DNA from: Haliea alexandrii
GTDB lineage: Bacteria > Pseudomonadota > Gammaproteobacteria > Pseudomonadales > Halieaceae
Reading direction: 5' to 3'
NCBI RefSeq assembly: GCF_003719295.1
Contig: NZ_RFLW01000002.1
Coordinates: 176,763 to 240,762 of the forward strand
Length of the DNA stretch: 64,000 bases
The translations under genes and the position numbers were made by a program. The notes beneath the pieces are model-generated. The model was not told the DNA's origin and searched no databases. It saw only the letters and a program-made list of their open reading frames with translations. Each line of letters opens with the position of its first letter. Positions within the stretch are counted from its first letter, which is position 1. Below are positions 53,880 through 63,753 of the stretch, one piece after another.

Positions 53880-54752
53880 ATGCATAGTCCCCTTCTCGTT
53901 CGTTTGCCCACCCAGGATGAAGTCGATACCTTCTGGGCCGACGGTGTTGTATGCCTGCGCGGAGCGCTGGACCCCGATGCGGTGCTGGCCATGGCGCCCG
54001 CCGTGGAGCGGCTGTTGCAGGAATCGGTGGGTGAGACCATGCATGACATGTCTGCACTGGGGGCGGGCCTGGCGGCAGCGGGGGGCACCGTATTGACCGG
54101 GGGCGTCGCCGGCAAAGGGCGCTTTGTATCTGGCACGGATCACTGGCGTGTTGACGCAGATTGCCGTGCCTTCGCCCTGGACCCGGGTCTGGGGGCGCTG
54201 GCCGGAGCGTTGCTGCGCAGCCAGCAGGTATATCTGTGGGAAGACAGTATTCTGGTCAAGGAGCCGGATACTGTCGAGCAGACGGCCTGGCATCAGGATA
54301 TGGGCTACTTTCATGCCCGCGGTGAGCAGGTCTGCACAACCTGGATACCCCTGGACAGGGCAGATGCCGAAACCGGCGCAATGAGTTTTGTGCGCGGCTC
54401 GCACCGTGACGGCGCGCTTTACCGGCCCAACTGGTTTGTCTCACAGCAGAGCATGGAAGGCACTGAAGGTCTGGAGGTTCCTGATATTCCGGCCCTGGCG
54501 GCTGCACAGCGCGTTGAAGTGTTGCAGTACGCGCTTGGCCCCGGTGATCTCACCGTTCACCACGCCCGTACCCTGCACGCCGCCGGCGGTAACCTGAGCC
54601 CGCATCAGCGACGTCGCGCCATCAGCCTTCGCTATTGCGGGGAGGATGTACGCTACCACTTTCGCCCCGGCGCGCCGCGCAAACCACACCATGCACGTGT
54701 GCAGGAAGATGACCCGCTGGGTGGCCCTGATTGCCCTCGTGTTTGGGGCTAG
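53880..54752 (+). CDS. Phytanoyl-CoA dioxygenase (PhyH) family protein
   Basis: A 290-aa Fe(II)/2-oxoglutarate dioxygenase. The iron triad is H138-x-D140 (AWHQDMGYF) and a distal His in VHHARTLHAAGGN, followed by an Arg-rich RRRAISLRY that would bind 2-oxoglutarate. PDADTVEQ-like and IPLDRADAETGAMSFVRGSH segments match PhyH. Members hydroxylate branched fatty acyl-CoAs or natural products. The substrate is unknown. It is a lone gene that converges on fbpC with a 4-base gap. Confidence 0.86.
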   Translation: MHSPLLVRLPTQDEVDTFWADGVVCLRGALDPDAVLAMAPAVERLLQESVGETMHDMSALGAGLAAAGGTVLTGGVAGKGRFVSGTDHWRVDADCRAFALDPGLGALAGALLRSQQVYLWEDSILVKEPDTVEQTAWHQDMGYFHARGEQVCTTWIPLDRADAETGAMSFVRGSHRDGALYRPNWFVSQQSMEGTEGLEVPDIPALAAAQRVEVLQYALGPGDLTVHHARTLHAAGGNLSPHQRRRAISLRYCGEDVRYHFRPGAPRKPHHARVQEDDPLGGPDCPRVWG

Positions 54753-54756
54753 CCCC

Positions 54757-55809
54757 TCAGGCCTGGCGGCTGGTTGACTCCCCGCGAAATGCCAGGTGGG
54801 TTTGCAGTCGCAGGCTCACCGGCAGCATCGCGCCTGCCGGTACATCGATGTGCCCCGGAGCCAGGCAGGGGACGCGCTGTCCGTCGGGTAACAGCAGCTC
54901 GTAGAGGTAGTGGGCGCCGCGAAAGGACTGTCGTGCAACCCGCAATCGTGTAGTGCTGCCCGCGTCGTAGGTAATGTCTCCGGGTCGTATCAGCAGCTGA
55001 TAGCGGGCGTCGGTCTCGCCGGGCTCCCCGGCGCCCGTGAAAGGCGCCGTGACCTCGCCGGACCGGTTGATGGTGGCCGTTATGATTGCACCTTCGCCAA
55101 TGAATGCGGCAACGAAAGGGCTGAGTGGATGGTGATAAAGGTCGTAGGGTGAGGCGGTCTGCACGACCCGGCCCTCATTGAGCAAAGTAATCTGATCCGC
55201 CATGGCAAACGCCTCGTGCTGGTCGTGCGTCACCAGCAATGCGGTAATGGCGCTGCGCTTGAGCAGTTCGCGAACGTCGGCGGCGAGGACTGTGCGCAGC
55301 TCTGCATCGAGGTTGGAGAACGGCTCGTCCAGCAGAAGGATTTCCGGCTCGGGTGCCAGTGCACGGGCCAGGGCGACGCGCTGTTGTTGCCCACCCGACA
55401 GTTCGTGCGGCCAGGCATCGCCATGCCCGCTTAGTGCAACCAGTTGCAGCAGGCTTTCGACCCGGTCACGACGTGCTCTGCTGGACAGGGCGGACAGGCC
55501 GAACGCGATGTTGCCACGCACGTTGAGGTGTGGAAACAGGGCGAAATCCTGAAACACCATGCCGACTTTACGCTGCTCCGGTGGTGTGCGGCGCTGCGGC
55601 GTGCTCAAGGTTACGCCGCACAGTGCAATGCTGCCCGCGGTGATCGGCTCAAAACCGGCGATCGCGCGCAGCAGCGTTGTCTTGCCACATCCTGAAGGGC
55701 CGAGCAGGCAGCCGATGTCTCCCGACTGCAGCGTTACTGAGGCATTGTCGACCGCCGTGGTCGCACCGTAGCGCACGCTGACCTGTTGCAGCTCAAGTTG
55801 CTGGCTCAT
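54757..55809 (-). CDS. fbpC: Fe(3+) ABC transporter, ATP-binding protein FbpC-like
   Basis: A 350-aa ATPase. Walker A is GPSGCGKTT, the signature LSGGQQQRVALARAL, and Walker B LLLDEPFSNLDAELR. A C-terminal TOBE-like regulatory domain follows (LLIRPGDITYDAGS). The FbpC/CysA-like layout fits a ferric iron importer, and the two other components lie immediately upstream. It overlaps the permease gene by ATGA. It drives uptake of Fe(3+) brought by the periplasmic binding protein. Confidence 0.9.
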   Translation of the reverse strand: MSQQLELQQVSVRYGATTAVDNASVTLQSGDIGCLLGPSGCGKTTLLRAIAGFEPITAGSIALCGVTLSTPQRRTPPEQRKVGMVFQDFALFPHLNVRGNIAFGLSALSSRARRDRVESLLQLVALSGHGDAWPHELSGGQQQRVALARALAPEPEILLLDEPFSNLDAELRTVLAADVRELLKRSAITALLVTHDQHEAFAMADQITLLNEGRVVQTASPYDLYHHPLSPFVAAFIGEGAIITATINRSGEVTAPFTGAGEPGETDARYQLLIRPGDITYDAGSTTRLRVARQSFRGAHYLYELLLPDGQRVPCLAPGHIDVPAGAMLPVSLRLQTHLAFRGESTSRQA

Positions 55810-57467
55810 GTCTCTGTGGGCTCCGGTGACATGCTGCGGGTGAGAAGAATAACAGGCAGCAGCCCGATCAGCACGATGGCTAGCGCTGGCAGTGCCGCTT
55901 CGGCGAGACGTTCGTCTGAAGCCAGTTCGTGGGCCCGCACGGCCAGCGTGTTGAAGTTGAAAGGGCGCAGAATAAGGGTTGTCGGCAGCTCCTTGAGTAC
56001 GTCCACAAAAACCAGCAGCAGGGCACTGAGCAGGCTGGTGCGCAACATGGGAAGGTGTATTCGACGCAGCACGCCCAGTGGTGTTTGCCCGAGTGAGCGT
56101 GCGGATTCATCGATGGCGGGCCGGATTCGGGTGAGGCCGGCCTCCACCGACTGCAGCGACACCGCGAGGAAGCGCACAACGTAGGCAAATACGAGTGTCC
56201 CGAGGGTGCCGCTGATGAGCAGTCCAGAGGAAACACCCAGGGTTTGCTGTAGCCATCCGTCCAGCGTGTTGTCCATCCAGGCGAAGGGGATCATCACGCC
56301 GACGGCAATCACGGTGCCCGGCACCGCATAGCCCATGCTCGCAAGGCGCGTGACGCCAGTTTCCAGACGGCCGGGGTAGGCGCGTTTGCCGTATCCCAGC
56401 AGCAGGGCCAGCAGCAGACAGCCCAGAGAGGCGAGTGCGGCAAGAAGAAAGCTGTTGCCCAGCAGTGCGAGGAAAGCGGCACTGAACACGCTGTTGTAGT
56501 GCTGCGCCGCCCACACCCCAAGTTGTGCGGCGGGCAGTAGAAAACCGGCTGTAAGAATAAGCAGCGCGGTTGTAGAAGCTGCTGCCGCGCGCCAGCCGCG
56601 CAGTTGTATGCGTGAGGGGGGCCGCGCACTGTGCATTTTATGGAAACGCAGGCGGGCCCTGGAGTGCCTTTCCAGCGCGAAAAGTACCAACACAAAGATC
56701 AGCAGGAAGGCGGCCAGCTGCGCGGCGGTGTGCAGCTCTCCCAGGCCATACCAGGTGCGGAAGATGCCCGTGGTAAAGGCACTCACACCGAAGTACGCCA
56801 CGGTGCCATAGTCTGCCAGGGTTTCCATCAGTGCCAGGCTGACGCCCGCGGCGAGCGCTGGCCGCGCGAGCGGCAAGGTCACGCGGAACAGCGTTTGCCA
56901 TGCGGACCGGCCAAGGCTGCGGCTCGCTTCGACGAGCGCAGGTGATTGTTCCAGCAGGGCGATACGCGCCAGCAGGTAAACGTAGGGGTAGAGAACCAGG
57001 GACAGCATGCAGATCGCGCCACCGAGCGAGCGTATCGGCGGAAACCAGTAGTCACCGTAGTGCCAGCCAAATGTCTCGCGCAGGGCGCTCTGCACCGGGC
57101 CGGCAAAGTCGAGCAGTCCGGTGTACGTGTAGGCAATGATGTAGGCAGGCATGGCCAGGGGCAGGAGCAATGCCCAGGAGAACACACGCCGCCCGGGGAA
57201 TTCGCAGAGTGCCGTGAGCCACGCGCTGCTCGCGCCCAACAGCAGCGTGCCGGCGCCAACGCCGAGCATCAGCAGCAGCGAATTGACGATGTAGTCGAGC
57301 AGCACGGTATCCAGTAGGTGTGTCCATGCCGCGCTGTAGGGCCCCAGCAGGCTGGCGGCAATCACCGCAACCGGCATCGCGACAAGCCCGGCGCTCAAGA
57401 TCATGGCAATACGCCAGAGCACTGCAGCGGTCTCTACCGTGGGTTTCGTGGTGGCGACTACTTCCAA
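55806..57467 (-). CDS. fbpB: Fe(3+) ABC transporter, fused permease FbpB-like
   Basis: A 553-aa inner-membrane permease with two tandem BPD_transp_1 halves, about 12 helices in all. Each half has an EAA loop for the ATPase (EASRSLGRSAWQTLFRVTLPLARPAL and DESARSLGQTPLGVLRRIHLPML). The fusion and length are typical of FbpB/SfuB/HitB. Its start overlaps the fbpA end by 10 bases and its stop overlaps fbpC by 4, so the three genes are one transcriptional unit. Confidence 0.9.
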   Translation of the reverse strand: MEVVATTKPTVETAAVLWRIAMILSAGLVAMPVAVIAASLLGPYSAAWTHLLDTVLLDYIVNSLLLMLGVGAGTLLLGASSAWLTALCEFPGRRVFSWALLLPLAMPAYIIAYTYTGLLDFAGPVQSALRETFGWHYGDYWFPPIRSLGGAICMLSLVLYPYVYLLARIALLEQSPALVEASRSLGRSAWQTLFRVTLPLARPALAAGVSLALMETLADYGTVAYFGVSAFTTGIFRTWYGLGELHTAAQLAAFLLIFVLVLFALERHSRARLRFHKMHSARPPSRIQLRGWRAAAASTTALLILTAGFLLPAAQLGVWAAQHYNSVFSAAFLALLGNSFLLAALASLGCLLLALLLGYGKRAYPGRLETGVTRLASMGYAVPGTVIAVGVMIPFAWMDNTLDGWLQQTLGVSSGLLISGTLGTLVFAYVVRFLAVSLQSVEAGLTRIRPAIDESARSLGQTPLGVLRRIHLPMLRTSLLSALLLVFVDVLKELPTTLILRPFNFNTLAVRAHELASDERLAEAALPALAIVLIGLLPVILLTRSMSPEPTET

Positions 57468-58495
57468 CCTGCGCGATCCATTGCTTTGACCGCTTCCGCG
57501 TTGAGGCGCCCGAGCTCACTCACATTCAGCGCATCGGCCTCGAAAGACCCCCACGATTGCAACAGCGCTGAGGGCTCCACGCCTGCACGTACAGGAAACT
57601 CGTTGTTGACCTGGGCATACCAGCGCTGGCTGTCCTCACGCAGCATGAATTCCATGAGTTGGCGTGCCGCTTCCGGTTTGCTTGCCGCCCGGGTGACGCC
57701 GGCACCGCTGATATTGATGTGCGTGCCGCGGCCTGCCTGATTGGGCCAGAACAGAGTGACCTGCTCGGCGGCTTCGCGCTCCGCGAGGTTATCGGATTGC
57801 AGCATTCCCCCCAGGTAGTAGCTGTTGACCAGCGCGACATCGCATTGCCCGGCGGCCACCGCTTTGATCTGGTCGCGGTCGCCCCCCTGGGGAGTACGCG
57901 CGAAGTTCGCAACAAACCCGTCGAGCCAGCTTGCGGTCGCTGCAGGACCATCGCTGGCAAGCATGCCTGCGACCAGAGACTGGTTATAGATGTTGCCTGA
58001 CGAGCGAACGCAGATGCGATCGCGCCAGACAGGGTCGGCCAGCGACGTATAGTCGCTGAGGTCCGCGGCATCCACGCGCTCAGCGGCGAATACCAGTACC
58101 CGGGCACGCACTGACAGACCATACCAGTAGTTCTCGTCGCTGCGCAGGTGGGCGGGGGCGCCGGCCTGCAGGGCCGGGGATGTTACGGGTTGCAGCAGGT
58201 TTTTCGCCTGCGCGCGGTAAAGGTTGCCGGCGTCGCTGGTCAGGAACAGGTCGGCGGGTGAGTTGTCGCCTTCGTTTTCAAGACGGGCCAGCAGCGCATC
58301 GCCGTTCCCGGTCACCAGGTTGACGGTAATGCCGGTTTCCGCCGTGAACTTCTCCAGCAGAGGTTGGATAAGCGCCTCCTGGCGGGCCGAGTATACGTTC
58401 ACCGCATCCGGTGCGCCGCAGGCCGTGAGCCCGCTCAATGCCAGCAGGATGAGCAGCAGGGTGGCCCGGCGGATGCGGGTGTGGAGACGTACCAT
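57458..58495 (-). CDS. fbpA: Fe(3+) ABC transporter, binding lipoprotein FbpA-like
   Basis: A 345-aa extracytoplasmic solute-binding protein. A lipoprotein signal is visible (LLILLALSGLTAC, lipobox LTAC with Cys 26), so it is probably anchored rather than free. VNVYSARQEALIQPLLEKFT and ADLFLTSDAGNLYRAQ match the ferric iron-binding group, and a tyrosine pair in LVNSYYLGGML is where FbpA holds iron. GAGG lies just upstream of the ATG. A Fur-like box precedes it. Confidence 0.9.
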   Translation of the reverse strand: MVRLHTRIRRATLLLILLALSGLTACGAPDAVNVYSARQEALIQPLLEKFTAETGITVNLVTGNGDALLARLENEGDNSPADLFLTSDAGNLYRAQAKNLLQPVTSPALQAGAPAHLRSDENYWYGLSVRARVLVFAAERVDAADLSDYTSLADPVWRDRICVRSSGNIYNQSLVAGMLASDGPAATASWLDGFVANFARTPQGGDRDQIKAVAAGQCDVALVNSYYLGGMLQSDNLAEREAAEQVTLFWPNQAGRGTHINISGAGVTRAASKPEAARQLMEFMLREDSQRWYAQVNNEFPVRAGVEPSALLQSWGSFEADALNVSELGRLNAEAVKAMDRAGWK

Positions 58496-58523
58496 GGGAA
58501 CCTCGCGAGTGGAGTAATGTGAA

Positions 58524-58542
58524 AACGCTAATTATTCGCATT
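58524..58542 (-). promoter_or_regulatory. Candidate Fur box upstream of fbpA
   Basis: On the minus strand the 19 bases read AATGCGAATAATTAGCGTT, an imperfect dyad resembling the AATGATAATAATTATCATT arrangement of Fur sites. It lies 28 bases before the fbpA start in an otherwise GC-rich gap between divergent fbpA and gltX. Fur control of fbpABC is common. The match is by eye, not by a scored matrix. Confidence 0.55.
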
Positions 58543-58711
58543 AAGTGCGGACAAGGCAAGTCTGCGTGGTGGGGGATTTCGTGCGCCGGCCCGCTTGGAT
58601 GCAGCGGGGCCGGTGTCGAGGCCGTCGCGACAGCTCAACGCGCCTCCGGTGGGAATCGGAAAGGTGAGACCGTATAATCCCGCCCCTACACTGTCTCGTT
58701 CCGGAAGCCCC

Positions 58712-60208
58712 ATGACTGTTCGCACACGTATCGCGCCTTCACCCACGGGTGACCCCCATGTCGGCACGGCGTACATCGCGCTGTTCAATTACTGTTTTGC
58801 GCGCGCACACGGCGGGGAATTCATCCTGCGCATTGAAGACACAGACCAGGCCAGAAGCACTGCGTCTTCCGAGCAGGCGATTCTGGATTCGCTGCGTTGG
58901 CTTGGCCTGGCGTGGGATGAAGGCCCCGACGTGGGCGGTGACCGTGGCCCCTACCGACAAAGCGAACGTATGGCGCTGTACGGCGAGTATGCGCTGCAAC
59001 TGGTGCGTGAGGGAAAGGCGTTCCTGTGCTATCGCACGCCGGAGGAGCTGGATACGCTGCGCGAGGCACGACGGGCTGCGGGCAACAGTACGGCATTGAA
59101 ACCGGCGGATCTTGTATTGCCGGAAGCGGAAGTGGCGCAGCGCGAGGCGGCCGGTATGCCCTATGTGGTACGTATGCATGTGCCCGATGAGGACGGAGCC
59201 TGTGTCGTGCACGACCTGTTGCGCGGCGATATCGAACTCGACTGGAGCATGGTGGATGCCCAGATTCTGCTGAAGTCGGACGGTATGCCCACCTATCATC
59301 TGGCCAATGTTGTTGATGATCACCTCATGGGTATTACCCACGTGCTGCGCGGCGAGGAGTGGATCAATTCCGCCCCCAAGCACAAGCTCCTCTATCACTA
59401 TTTTGGCTGGGACATGCCGGTGCTCTGCCATTTGCCTTTACTGCGCAACCCCGATAAGTCGAAGCTCAGCAAGCGCAAGAACCCCACCAGTATCCTCTAC
59501 TACCAGCGCATGGGTTTTCTGCCGGAAGCCCTGTTGAACTATCTCGGGCGGATGGGCTGGTCGATGCCGGACGAGCGGGAAAAGTTCTCGCTGGCGGACA
59601 TGCAGGAACACTTTGACATCACGCGGGTATCCCTGGGCGGGCCTATTTTCGACCAGGAAAAGCTGCGCTGGTTGAATGGGCTGTGGATTCGTGAGGACCT
59701 GAGCGAGGCAGAGCTGGCCACGCGGCTGATCAGCTGGGCCTACAACGCGGAAAACCTGCGCAAGGTGCTGCCCCACGCCCAGAAGCGCATGGAAACCCTC
59801 AGTGATTTCGCCCCGCTCGCTGCCTTTCTGGTGTCCGGCACGCTGCCGATCAGCGAGGACGCCTTCGCCGGGATCAAAATGGAGCGTGAGGTGCTGGTCG
59901 CCAATCTGCAGTTCGCCCTGTGGCGTCTGGAGGCACTGAGTGACTGGGAGCGCGACGCGGTCTGGAACGCGCTCAAGGCGCTGGCGGACGCGCAGGGAGT
60001 GAAGATAAAGGATTTCCTGGCACCGATGTTCGTGGCGATTGCCGGTTCCAGTGCGTCATTCTCGGTGGTTGATTCCATGGCGTTGCTGGGCCCGGACATG
60101 AGCCGGGCTCGTCTGCGCCATGCCATTGAGGTGTTGGGCGGCGTGTCGAAGAAAGCGGCGAAGCGGCTTGAAAAAGCCTATGCCGAGCTGCAGCCCTCGG
60201 ACCACTGA
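58712..60208 (+). CDS. gltX: Glutamyl-tRNA synthetase
   Basis: A 498-aa class I aminoacyl-tRNA synthetase that charges tRNA-Glu. The HIGH-type motif is [18 protein letters not shown] and the KMSKS-type motif is [11 protein letters not shown]. The discriminating [15 protein letters not shown] and [10 protein letters not shown] segments are conserved, with the C-terminal anticodon-binding helices. The ATG at 58712 ([13 protein letters not shown]) is the family start. It is divergent from fbpA, and a sulfotransferase gene follows 6 bases later. Confidence 0.97.
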   Translation: MTVRTRIAPSPTGDPHVGTAYIALFNYCFARAHGGEFILRIEDTDQARSTASSEQAILDSLRWLGLAWDEGPDVGGDRGPYRQSERMALYGEYALQLVREGKAFLCYRTPEELDTLREARRAAGNSTALKPADLVLPEAEVAQREAAGMPYVVRMHVPDEDGACVVHDLLRGDIELDWSMVDAQILLKSDGMPTYHLANVVDDHLMGITHVLRGEEWINSAPKHKLLYHYFGWDMPVLCHLPLLRNPDKSKLSKRKNPTSILYYQRMGFLPEALLNYLGRMGWSMPDEREKFSLADMQEHFDITRVSLGGPIFDQEKLRWLNGLWIREDLSEAELATRLISWAYNAENLRKVLPHAQKRMETLSDFAPLAAFLVSGTLPISEDAFAGIKMEREVLVANLQFALWRLEALSDWERDAVWNALKALADAQGVKIKDFLAPMFVAIAGSSASFSVVDSMALLGPDMSRARLRHAIEVLGGVSKKAAKRLEKAYAELQPSDH

Positions 60209-60214
60209 AACACC

Positions 60215-60952
60215 ATGGCGCTCCCCGACGATACGCGTTTTCGTTTTCTCATTGTGGGGGCCGGGCGCTCGGGCACAAGCCTGCTCACCGCACTCCTTGA
60301 CCAGCATTCGCAGTTGGAAGTGGGGTTTGAGGTCGGCAGTATTGCCTACCTGCGGGGCCGCGAACTGGATGACGAACCACAGCGGCTGTTTGAGCAGCGC
60401 ACCGGGGCCTTTGTCGACTGTTGTCTGCGGGCGGCAGCGGACAGCGACGCGGCACTGTGGGGTAACAAGGTGACCACGGAGCAGCTGGCCGGTCTCAACA
60501 AACATAATCTTTACCACGTGCCGGCACTGGATGTTCTCGACGCTTTCTTCAATGAGACACTGGCGGGGCTGAAAATCATCTACCTGCTGCGCGACGGTCG
60601 CGCCTGCGTCCAGTCGAAACTGTCGCGCACCGCGCAGAGCCTGGAACAGGCCTGCGAGAGCTGGCGCTATGCGGTCGAGGTCTACACGTTCCTGCAGTCA
60701 CGTCCAAACACACTCTTCCTGCGTTTTGAGGAACTGGTGGCGGATCCACGGGCAGAGCTGGCGCGTGTACTCGATTTTTTCGGCCTCACTTTTGAGTCAT
60801 CGATCGTTTCTGAACACAGCACCATGCACCCCGGCATGCCGCCGGCGTATCGGCGTGCGGGTATCGATGCTGCACGGGGTCGCGACATTAACCTCGACCA
60901 TCCCTGCGTGCCTCTCATTGAGGACGCCCTGCAACGTGCAGGTTACGCCTAG
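60215..60952 (+). CDS. Sulfotransferase-family protein
   Basis: A 245-aa PAPS-dependent sulfotransferase fold. The 5'-phosphosulfate loop is GAGRSGTSLLTALLDQHSQ near residue 14, and the 3'-phosphate-binding region is IIYLLRDGRACVQSKLSRT with a downstream Ser/Arg. LFLRFEELVADPRAELARVLDFFGL is the usual C-terminal signature. The acceptor could be a lipid, sugar or protein. It starts 6 bases after gltX, an unusual operon partner. Confidence 0.83.
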   Translation: MALPDDTRFRFLIVGAGRSGTSLLTALLDQHSQLEVGFEVGSIAYLRGRELDDEPQRLFEQRTGAFVDCCLRAAADSDAALWGNKVTTEQLAGLNKHNLYHVPALDVLDAFFNETLAGLKIIYLLRDGRACVQSKLSRTAQSLEQACESWRYAVEVYTFLQSRPNTLFLRFEELVADPRAELARVLDFFGLTFESSIVSEHSTMHPGMPPAYRRAGIDAARGRDINLDHPCVPLIEDALQRAGYA

Positions 60953-61023
60953 CGCACAGCCTGTGCCCCGGCGCCTGAATACGTCTACACTCAACAGCGT
61001 GGTAGCTTACGGAGGTCGCGGGT

Positions 61024-62427
61024 GTGGCCATCAGCACATTTGATTTGTTCAAGGTAGGCATCGGCCCCTCCAGCTCACACACGGTTGGCCCGATGCGTGC
61101 GGCGAAGCGTTTCGTCGACACGCTGCAGAAGCAGGGCGCCCTGCAGCGCTGCGGGCGCATCACGGCTGAACTCTACGGCTCCCTGGGTGCAACCGGTGCC
61201 GGCCACGGATCGCCCAAAGCGGTGATTCTCGGCCTCGCGGGGGAAGCGCCGGATACCGTTGTTGTGGAAGATATTCCCCAGCGTGTTGCGGCGGTGCGCG
61301 AACACGGTGTACTGCAGCTGCTCGGTGAGCACGAGATACCCTTCAGTTACCGCGACGACTTGATCATGCACCGCAGCGAAACACTGCCACAGCACGCCAA
61401 CGGCATGCGGTTTCGCGCGTTTGACCCGCAAGGCCATTGCTTCCAGGAGGCCGTGTACTACTCGGTGGGCGGCGGCTTCGTGGTGGACGAGGCGGCAGCC
61501 GAGGGGGGCGAGCTGATTGTCGACGACCCGACCGCGGTGCCGTTCCCCTTCAGCACGGGGGAAGAGTTGCTGCGCCGCTGCGACGAAAGCGGTCTCTCCA
61601 TCAGCAGCCTGATGTTGGAAAACGAAAAAGCGTGGCGTTCGCGGGAGGAGATCCACGACGGTTTGCTGCAGCTGTGGCGGGTGATGGATGCATCGATTGC
61701 CCGCGGCTGTCAGGCCGAGGGCATTCTCCCCGGTGGACTCAAGGTCAAGCGTCGCGCGGCGCAGCTGTACCGCCAGCTCAAGGGCCGCCAGGGGGGGCTG
61801 GGAGATGACTCCCTCAACACCATGGACTGGGTCACTCTGTATGCGCTGGCGGTGAATGAGGAAAATGCGGTGGGCGGGCGCATTGTGACCGCACCAACCA
61901 ATGGTGCGGCGGGCATCATTCCCGCGGTGCTCAAGTATTACCTCACACGTTGCCAGGGTGCAGTGGAAGAGGACGCAGTGCGTTTTTTACTCACGGCTGC
62001 GGCGATTGGCACCCTGTACAAGATCAATGCGTCCATTTCCGGTGCGGAAGTCGGTTGCCAGGGCGAGGTGGGCTCGGCCTGTTCGATGGCTGCAGGCGCG
62101 CTGGCGGACGCCCTGGGTGGCACCCCGGAGCAGGTGGAGAACGCCGCCGAGATCGCCATGGAACACAATCTGGGACTGACCTGCGACCCTGTCGGTGGCC
62201 TGGTGCAGGTGCCCTGTATAGAGCGCAATGCGATGGGGGCGATCAAGGCCATCAGCGCGGCGCGCATGGCTTTGCGAGGCAGCGGAGAACACTACGTGTC
62301 ACTCGATCAGGTGATCAAGACCATGCGCGATACCGGCCGCGATATGCAGGACAAGTACAAGGAAACGGCACGTGGCGGGCTGGCCGTCAACGTGTTGGAG
62401 GTTCCGGTCAATTTTGTCGACTGCTAG
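61024..62427 (+). CDS. sdaA: L-serine ammonia-lyase, iron-sulfur type
   Basis: A 467-aa [4Fe-4S] enzyme converting L-serine to pyruvate and ammonia. The opening [22 protein letters not shown], then [39 protein letters not shown] and the cluster cysteines in [11 protein letters not shown] and [20 protein letters not shown] identify the single-chain SdaA/SdaB type. The start is a GTG at 61024 with GGAGG 8 bases upstream. It lies downstream of the sulfotransferase gene with a 71-base gap. Confidence 0.96.
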   Translation: MAISTFDLFKVGIGPSSSHTVGPMRAAKRFVDTLQKQGALQRCGRITAELYGSLGATGAGHGSPKAVILGLAGEAPDTVVVEDIPQRVAAVREHGVLQLLGEHEIPFSYRDDLIMHRSETLPQHANGMRFRAFDPQGHCFQEAVYYSVGGGFVVDEAAAEGGELIVDDPTAVPFPFSTGEELLRRCDESGLSISSLMLENEKAWRSREEIHDGLLQLWRVMDASIARGCQAEGILPGGLKVKRRAAQLYRQLKGRQGGLGDDSLNTMDWVTLYALAVNEENAVGGRIVTAPTNGAAGIIPAVLKYYLTRCQGAVEEDAVRFLLTAAAIGTLYKINASISGAEVGCQGEVGSACSMAAGALADALGGTPEQVENAAEIAMEHNLGLTCDPVGGLVQVPCIERNAMGAIKAISAARMALRGSGEHYVSLDQVIKTMRDTGRDMQDKYKETARGGLAVNVLEVPVNFVDC

Positions 62428-62451
62428 AGACACTTTCACCCCTGCCACTGC

Positions 62452-62480
62452 TTGACAGGGTTATCCCGCCTCTCTAGAAT
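62452..62480 (+). promoter_or_regulatory. Sigma-70 promoter of tRNA-Ala
   Basis: An exact TTGACA (62452-62457), a 17-base spacer and TAGAAT (62475-62480; one mismatch). The GC-rich discriminator (TTCGCG) suggests stringent control. The expected start near 62487 leaves about 13 bases before the tRNA. Confidence 0.9.
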
Positions 62481-62499
62481 TCGCGTCCTCAGAGTTTAC

Positions 62500-62575
<76 letters not shown>

Positions 62576-62580
62576 AACAA

Positions 62581-62616
62581 ACCCTCTGCACCGTGCCGGC
62601 GCAGAGGGTTTTTTTT
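62581..62616 (+). terminator. Rho-independent terminator after tRNA-Ala
   Basis: ACCCTCTGC (62581-62589) pairs with GCAGAGGGT (62601-62609) around an 11-base loop, followed by eight T. It may also serve the convergent lipoprotein gene, whose stop is 5 bases away, though the T-run on that strand is poor. Confidence 0.92.
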
Positions 62617-62620
62617 GGCT

Positions 62621-63637
62621 TTAGAGAGCGGCGCCATTGATGCTGGCGTTGAGCAGCACAGTGCTGTCGCCGTCGGCAGTCGATTGCAGCAGCATGCCAT
62701 TGCCCACCCCGAACCACTCCTCATTGGTCTGAGTGCCCGCGCTTCCGGTCTCACGTGTTTGAAAACGACAGGCCTGGAACTGGCCAGCAGGCACGGTGAC
62801 AGGTTCGACACCGACAAAGGTGGTGCGCCGGTCCACGGTGTTGCTCTCGTTGATGGTGAAGCCGCGCACGCGCGTGCGCAGGTTGACCGTGTAGCGTTGC
62901 TCGTATGACTGGCCTGCACTGAGGTCGTAGCGCTCCAGCTGTTGCGGGGCAAAGACCACCCGGCTGTCGGAGGATTCGGGCGTGAACGATTCGACCTCAA
63001 CACCGTATTCGAGCACCCGGAACTGGCTGGTCTGGGGCTGGAAGTAGGCCTCGGCTTTTGAGGTCGAGGGAGCGGCACCCCTGCCCCGGGTGTTGGTGGT
63101 CGCCTTCAGGGCGCTTTTGCCTTCGAAAGTCGCGCCACCGGTAATCACCTGATCGTAGTCGAAAGGCACCACAGCACCACTCGCGTCCGTGCTGCGATAG
63201 CTGGCGACAACGGTGGTGTTGACCGTCATCAGTGTGCTGTTGAAGCAGCGGCGGGCATCACCACTGCCACCGGCGCTACGGGTAAACACCGGCTCCAGGT
63301 AAAACACTTCACTGGGCCGGGCGAGAAACCCCAGGAGGGCGTCATTGCCGGCGAATCCAGAGGTGAATAGCCTGCAATCCTTCGTGCTGCCACCGCAGAG
63401 GCCACGTTGCTGTTTTTTCCAACCGGCGAATTCGTAGCCCGCTGCAGGGCGGGCAACGAAGGTTTCGTCGAAAAAAATGTCGGTGACGTTGATTGCCGGG
63501 CAGGCGGCGTTGGCAGCGCAAGCATAGTTGCCGGAGGCGGTTGAGATGGAGCCGCCGGTGGGGCTGGAAAGCTGCACCTTGCAGCCGGAAAGCGTCACAG
63601 AGGACAGGAGTAGGGCAATACCAATAATCTTGTACAT
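62621..63637 (-). CDS. Outer-membrane or periplasmic lipoprotein of unknown function
   Basis: A 338-aa protein with a clear lipoprotein signal (IGIALLLSSVTLSGC, lipobox LSGC, Cys 19). The N-terminal region carries ARPAAGYEFAGWKKQ, like the InlB_B/bacterial-repeat FxGW turn, and several cysteines (NYACAANAACPA, GLCGGSTKDC, ARRC) that may form disulfides. The C-terminal two-thirds are beta-rich, ending SADGDSTVLLNASI-type strands. The biological role is unknown. Confidence 0.78.
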   Translation of the reverse strand: MYKIIGIALLLSSVTLSGCKVQLSSPTGGSISTASGNYACAANAACPAINVTDIFFDETFVARPAAGYEFAGWKKQQRGLCGGSTKDCRLFTSGFAGNDALLGFLARPSEVFYLEPVFTRSAGGSGDARRCFNSTLMTVNTTVVASYRSTDASGAVVPFDYDQVITGGATFEGKSALKATTNTRGRGAAPSTSKAEAYFQPQTSQFRVLEYGVEVESFTPESSDSRVVFAPQQLERYDLSAGQSYEQRYTVNLRTRVRGFTINESNTVDRRTTFVGVEPVTVPAGQFQACRFQTRETGSAGTQTNEEWFGVGNGMLLQSTADGDSTVLLNASINGAAL

Positions 63638-63753
63638 GGTGGGGTTGACGCTCTCGGGTTAAGGTAACAGAGCGTAACAGTGTAGTCTGGCGCGTGCGTG
63701 CCACGAATTGCTGCGCACATGAAGTGTGCGCCAGTTCACAGTGTCCAGGCGTG

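Noticed and set aside
58496-58711. A protein-coding start of gltX at about 58595
   Set aside because: The extra 39 codons before 58712 do not resemble glutamyl-tRNA synthetase, whose conserved start is at the ATG at 58712.
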